From DASVSE01 sp036399715 (GTDB lineage: Bacteria > Bacteroidota > Rhodothermia > Rhodothermales > Rubricoccaceae): 23,131 bases of DNA. Where the stretch lies: the NCBI GenBank assembly GCA_036399715.1, contig DASWMO010000027.1:1-23131 (forward strand), read 5' to 3'. A program made the position numbers and the translations under genes. The notes under the pieces were generated by a model. That model was given only the letters and a program-made list of their open reading frames with translations. It did no database searches and was not told where the DNA came from. This document shows positions 21,494 through 23,131 of this stretch, piece by piece. How positions within the stretch are numbered: position 1 is the first letter of the stretch; the number at the start of each line of letters is the position of its first letter.

Positions 21494-22009
21494 TCAACCC
21501 TCGAACACTGACCAGCAGATGTCGTTTCGGAGCCGCTGGTCGTCAAGCACGAGCTCGCGAATCGCCTTCGGCAGTTGCTTGTGTTGCCACTGGCACTCGA
21601 GCCGTCCGGCGCTGTTCTCCTCACCTTTAGAGGCCCCAGCACGTGCGGCCTTGATCGCGTACGCCGCCGCACCGAGGTCGTGCGCCGCGACGTGCGCCAC
21701 GGCAGCCGCCTGGGCGGCCGCGTACGCAGCGTACCTCGGGGCTCCGACGAGGTCTCTGGCGGCCGCGTTGGCCGGGCTGGCCGCGGCGCGGGCTTCCATC
21801 ATCCGGACCTCGCCGCGCACCCACGCACGAGCCTGCTCGATGGCTCGACGTGGGCGCGGGTCGTAGGGCTGCGCCGACTCGAAGAGGTGCAGGACGTGCT
21901 CAGCGCAGCCGGCGGCCCACAGGGCGAGCAGGTGGTGGTCTGCGTCGGTGAGCGTCCCGCCGCGGCGGATCGTGATGAGGCGCGGGTCGCGGTCCTTGGG
22001 AAGGATCAT
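21494..22009 (-). CDS. Putative immunity protein (Imm-5-like)
   Basis: 171 residues. It opens M-I-L-P-K-D-R-D-P-R-L-I-T-I-R-R-G-G-T-L and continues D-A-D-H-H-L-L-A-L-W-A-A-G-C-A-E-H-V-L-H. This is the start of a family annotated as putative immunity protein, common in actinobacteria and scattered elsewhere. The middle is Ala-rich helix (A-A-Y-A-A-A-Q-A-A-A-V-A-H-V-A-A-H-D-L-G) and the end has the conserved L-E-C-Q-W-Q and R-L-R-N-D-I-C-W-S-V-F. Immunity proteins neutralise a cognate polymorphic toxin, but no toxin gene is visible nearby. The ATG overlaps the MmcQ-like gene stop by four bases (22006-22009), indicating coupling. The toxin-immunity link is by family name only and is unproven. 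Confidence 0.8.
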   Translation of the reverse strand: MILPKDRDPRLITIRRGGTLTDADHHLLALWAAGCAEHVLHLFESAQPYDPRPRRAIEQARAWVRGEVRMMEARAAASPANAAARDLVGAPRYAAYAAAQAAAVAHVAAHDLGAAAYAIKAARAGASKGEENSAGRLECQWQHKQLPKAIRELVLDDQRLRNDICWSVFEG

Positions 22010-22392
22010 GGCAGCCGGCGGTCTCGGATCTGCCCGGCGTCGCATGCCCGAACGAGCGCCTGCGGAGCCTCCCTGCGCCACGCCGCCTCGAAGAGCGAGC
22101 GGACCTCCTCGCGTCCTGCCGTCGAGAGCCGGACAAGCACGTACGGGTGGGACTCGAGGTGGTCCGTGACTGAGAACGTCACCGGGTCTGCGTCCACGAG
22201 CGACCCACGGACGGCCGGGTCCACCTTGAGCACGAGCGACTCGCCGTCCTCGTGGAGCCGAGCGAGGAAGCGCTTGCGGACGCGGAGTGACGGCGTGCCG
22301 TAACTCGTCCCCTCCTCGACGCCGGGGAGGGCGAGAGCGATTTCGCGGACGCCGGCGAACGTGAGCGGGACAGGGTCGCCGGTGAGGGCCAC
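22006..22392 (-). CDS. MmcQ/YjbR family protein
   Basis: 128 residues from a GTG start; no ATG is available in frame before the domain. The pattern V-R-E-I-A-L-A-L-P-G-V-E-E-G-T-S-Y-G-T-P-S-L-R-V with R-K-R-F-L-A-R-L-H-E-D-G-E-S-L-V-L-K is typical of the MmcQ/YjbR fold (PF04237), a double-wing domain found in small proteins of uncertain function, often annotated as DNA-binding. It is cytoplasmic. Its stop overlaps the start of the immunity-protein gene (ATGA), so the two are probably co-translated. A 68-base gap separates it from the DUF1801 gene upstream on the same strand. Confidence 0.85.
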   Translation of the reverse strand: MALTGDPVPLTFAGVREIALALPGVEEGTSYGTPSLRVRKRFLARLHEDGESLVLKVDPAVRGSLVDADPVTFSVTDHLESHPYVLVRLSTAGREEVRSLFEAAWRREAPQALVRACDAGQIRDRRLP

Positions 22393-22460
22393 GGCAGGAT
22401 GGTAGGGTCAGGCACGGTGATGTGATGCGCTCGTCGCCACCGGCAGCGACGGGCATGCCC

Positions 22461-22895
22461 TTAGCTCACCGCCCGCCGGACGAGGTCGCTCACCGCTACC
22501 TCGACACTAGGAGTCCATTCGACCAGCGCGAAGGACGTCGCCCACATGGCGCCGTCGTCGAGGTGCGCGCGGTCGTTGAACCCGACCGTCGCGTACCGCG
22601 CCTCGAACTTCGCTGCGCTCTGGAAGAAGCAGACGACCTTTCCACCCCTGGCGTAGGCCGGCATCCCGTACCACGTCTTCGGAGCGAGCTCAGGCGCGAC
22701 CGCCTCGACGACGGCGTGGACCCGCTCGGCGAGCGCGCGGTCGGGCTCGGGCATCTCGGCGATCTTCGCGAGCACGTCGCGCTCGCCGTCGGCCCGGCTC
22801 TTGTTCGCCTTCGCCTCGGCCTTGAGTTCGCGGGCACGCTCTTTCATCGCAGCGCGCTCCTCGGCGGTGAAGCCGGTCTCGTTGGGGGTTGCCAT
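22461..22895 (-). CDS. DUF1801 domain protein
   Basis: 144 residues from ATG 22895. The Lys/Glu-rich N-terminal helix (E-E-R-A-A-M-K-E-R-A-R-E-L-K-A-E-A-K) leads to the DUF1801 core: D-V-L-A-K-I-A-E-M-P-E-P-D-R, P-K-T-W-Y-G-M-P-A-Y, G-K-V-V-C-F-F-Q, and a final A-L-V-E-W-T-P. DUF1801 is a frataxin-like small fold; relatives such as YdhG were proposed as iron chaperones, but this long-helix subgroup has no known role. It is cytoplasmic. It is the second gene in the minus-strand run, 65 bases after the VOC gene stop. This subgroup is common in actinobacteria and soil bacteria, which supports transfer. Confidence 0.85.
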   Translation of the reverse strand: MATPNETGFTAEERAAMKERARELKAEAKANKSRADGERDVLAKIAEMPEPDRALAERVHAVVEAVAPELAPKTWYGMPAYARGGKVVCFFQSAAKFEARYATVGFNDRAHLDDGAMWATSFALVEWTPSVEVAVSDLVRRAVS

Positions 22896-22974
22896 TGGAT
22901 CGCTGTGGGACAGCTACAGGTGGTCGTCGTGGGTCCTGCCCTCCGGTTCTCGGCCGGTGAGGGCCCGTGCACCG

Positions 22975-23131
22975 TCAGCCGCGCTGCGCCGCCTCGATGA
23001 CGGCGACGTCGATCTTCCGCATCGTCATCATCGCCTCGAACGCGCGCTTGGCCGCGGCGGGATCAGAATCTGCGATCGCCTGCGTCAGCGCGACCGGCGT
23101 GATCTGCCACGACAGCCCCCATTTGTCCCTG
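22975..23131 (-). CDS. VOC/PhnB-like protein, C-terminal part (5' end outside window)
   Basis: The 52 visible residues-worth of frame end at a TGA (22975-22977). They read D-K-W-G-L-S-W-Q-I-T-P, then A-D-S-D-P-A-A-A-K-R-A-F-E-A-M-M, then M-R-K-I-D-V-A-V-I-E-A-A. This is the C-terminal signature of PhnB-like / 3-demethylubiquinone-9 3-methyltransferase-fold VOC proteins. The W-G-L-S-W-Q-I strand belongs to the final beta-alpha-beta unit. Such proteins are small cytoplasmic metal-binding-fold proteins of unknown substrate. It is the first visible gene of the minus-strand run with DUF1801. The N-terminal half lies beyond the right edge. Confidence 0.8.
   Translation of the reverse strand, partial: RDKWGLSWQITPVALTQAIADSDPAAAKRAFEAMMTMRKIDVAVIEAAQRG

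Noticed and set aside
22432..22451. Weak inverted repeat CGTCGC / GCGACG between the MmcQ and DUF1801 genes
   Set aside because: Six-base G+C-rich arms are expected by chance here, and no T-tract follows.

Overview
The window is very G+C-rich and gene-dense. Most starts have no clear Shine-Dalgarno sequence. It carries Bacteroidota hallmark genes: a TonB-dependent receptor with a carboxypeptidase-regulatory-like N-terminus beside a DUF4249 lipoprotein, a two-component sensor with Reg_prop and Y_Y_Y domains, and several lipoproteins with a C-D/S-rich mature start. High G+C plus these families suggests a Rhodothermia-type bacterium (Rubricoccaceae/Rhodothermales-like). This is inferred from gene content only. 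No rRNA, tRNA, CRISPR array, intact insertion sequence or replication origin was seen.

Left part (1-9427). A LysM wall-binding protein, cut by the window edge, converges on a minus-strand operon across a strong hairpin. That operon is a cyclic-nucleotide-binding protein, an AI-2E-type permease and a metallo-beta-lactamase-fold hydrolase, with a 4-base overlap between the first two and a 16-base gap before the third. After an orphan lipoprotein comes a second minus-strand pair: a receiver-cyclase response regulator, then a 1216-residue periplasmic-propeller histidine kinase whose start codon shares a base with the regulator's stop. Together these genes look like a signalling module: extracytoplasmic sensing, phosphorelay, cyclic nucleotide synthesis, and a possible receptor about 5 kb away. 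The cyclase has a guanylyl-type Glu where adenylyl cyclases have Lys.

Middle part (9554-20606). Two tandem paralogous lytic transglycosylases are separated by 407 bases rich in perfect palindromes. Next come a periplasmic cyclophilin, YebC, the DUF4249/TonB-receptor pair, the UV damage endonuclease UvsE, a second orphan lipoprotein, a secreted M28 peptidase and a small NTF2-like protein. These are mostly envelope maintenance, uptake and housekeeping genes.

Right part (20607-23131). About 500 bases of mosaic DNA hold apparent gene remnants: a truncated DUF2493/SLOG start, an orphan signal-peptide N-terminus and a lower-G+C open frame. They are followed by a minus-strand run of five small accessory genes: VOC/PhnB-like (partial), DUF1801, MmcQ/YjbR, a putative immunity protein and DUF4180. 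This resembles a horizontally acquired, actively rearranging segment.
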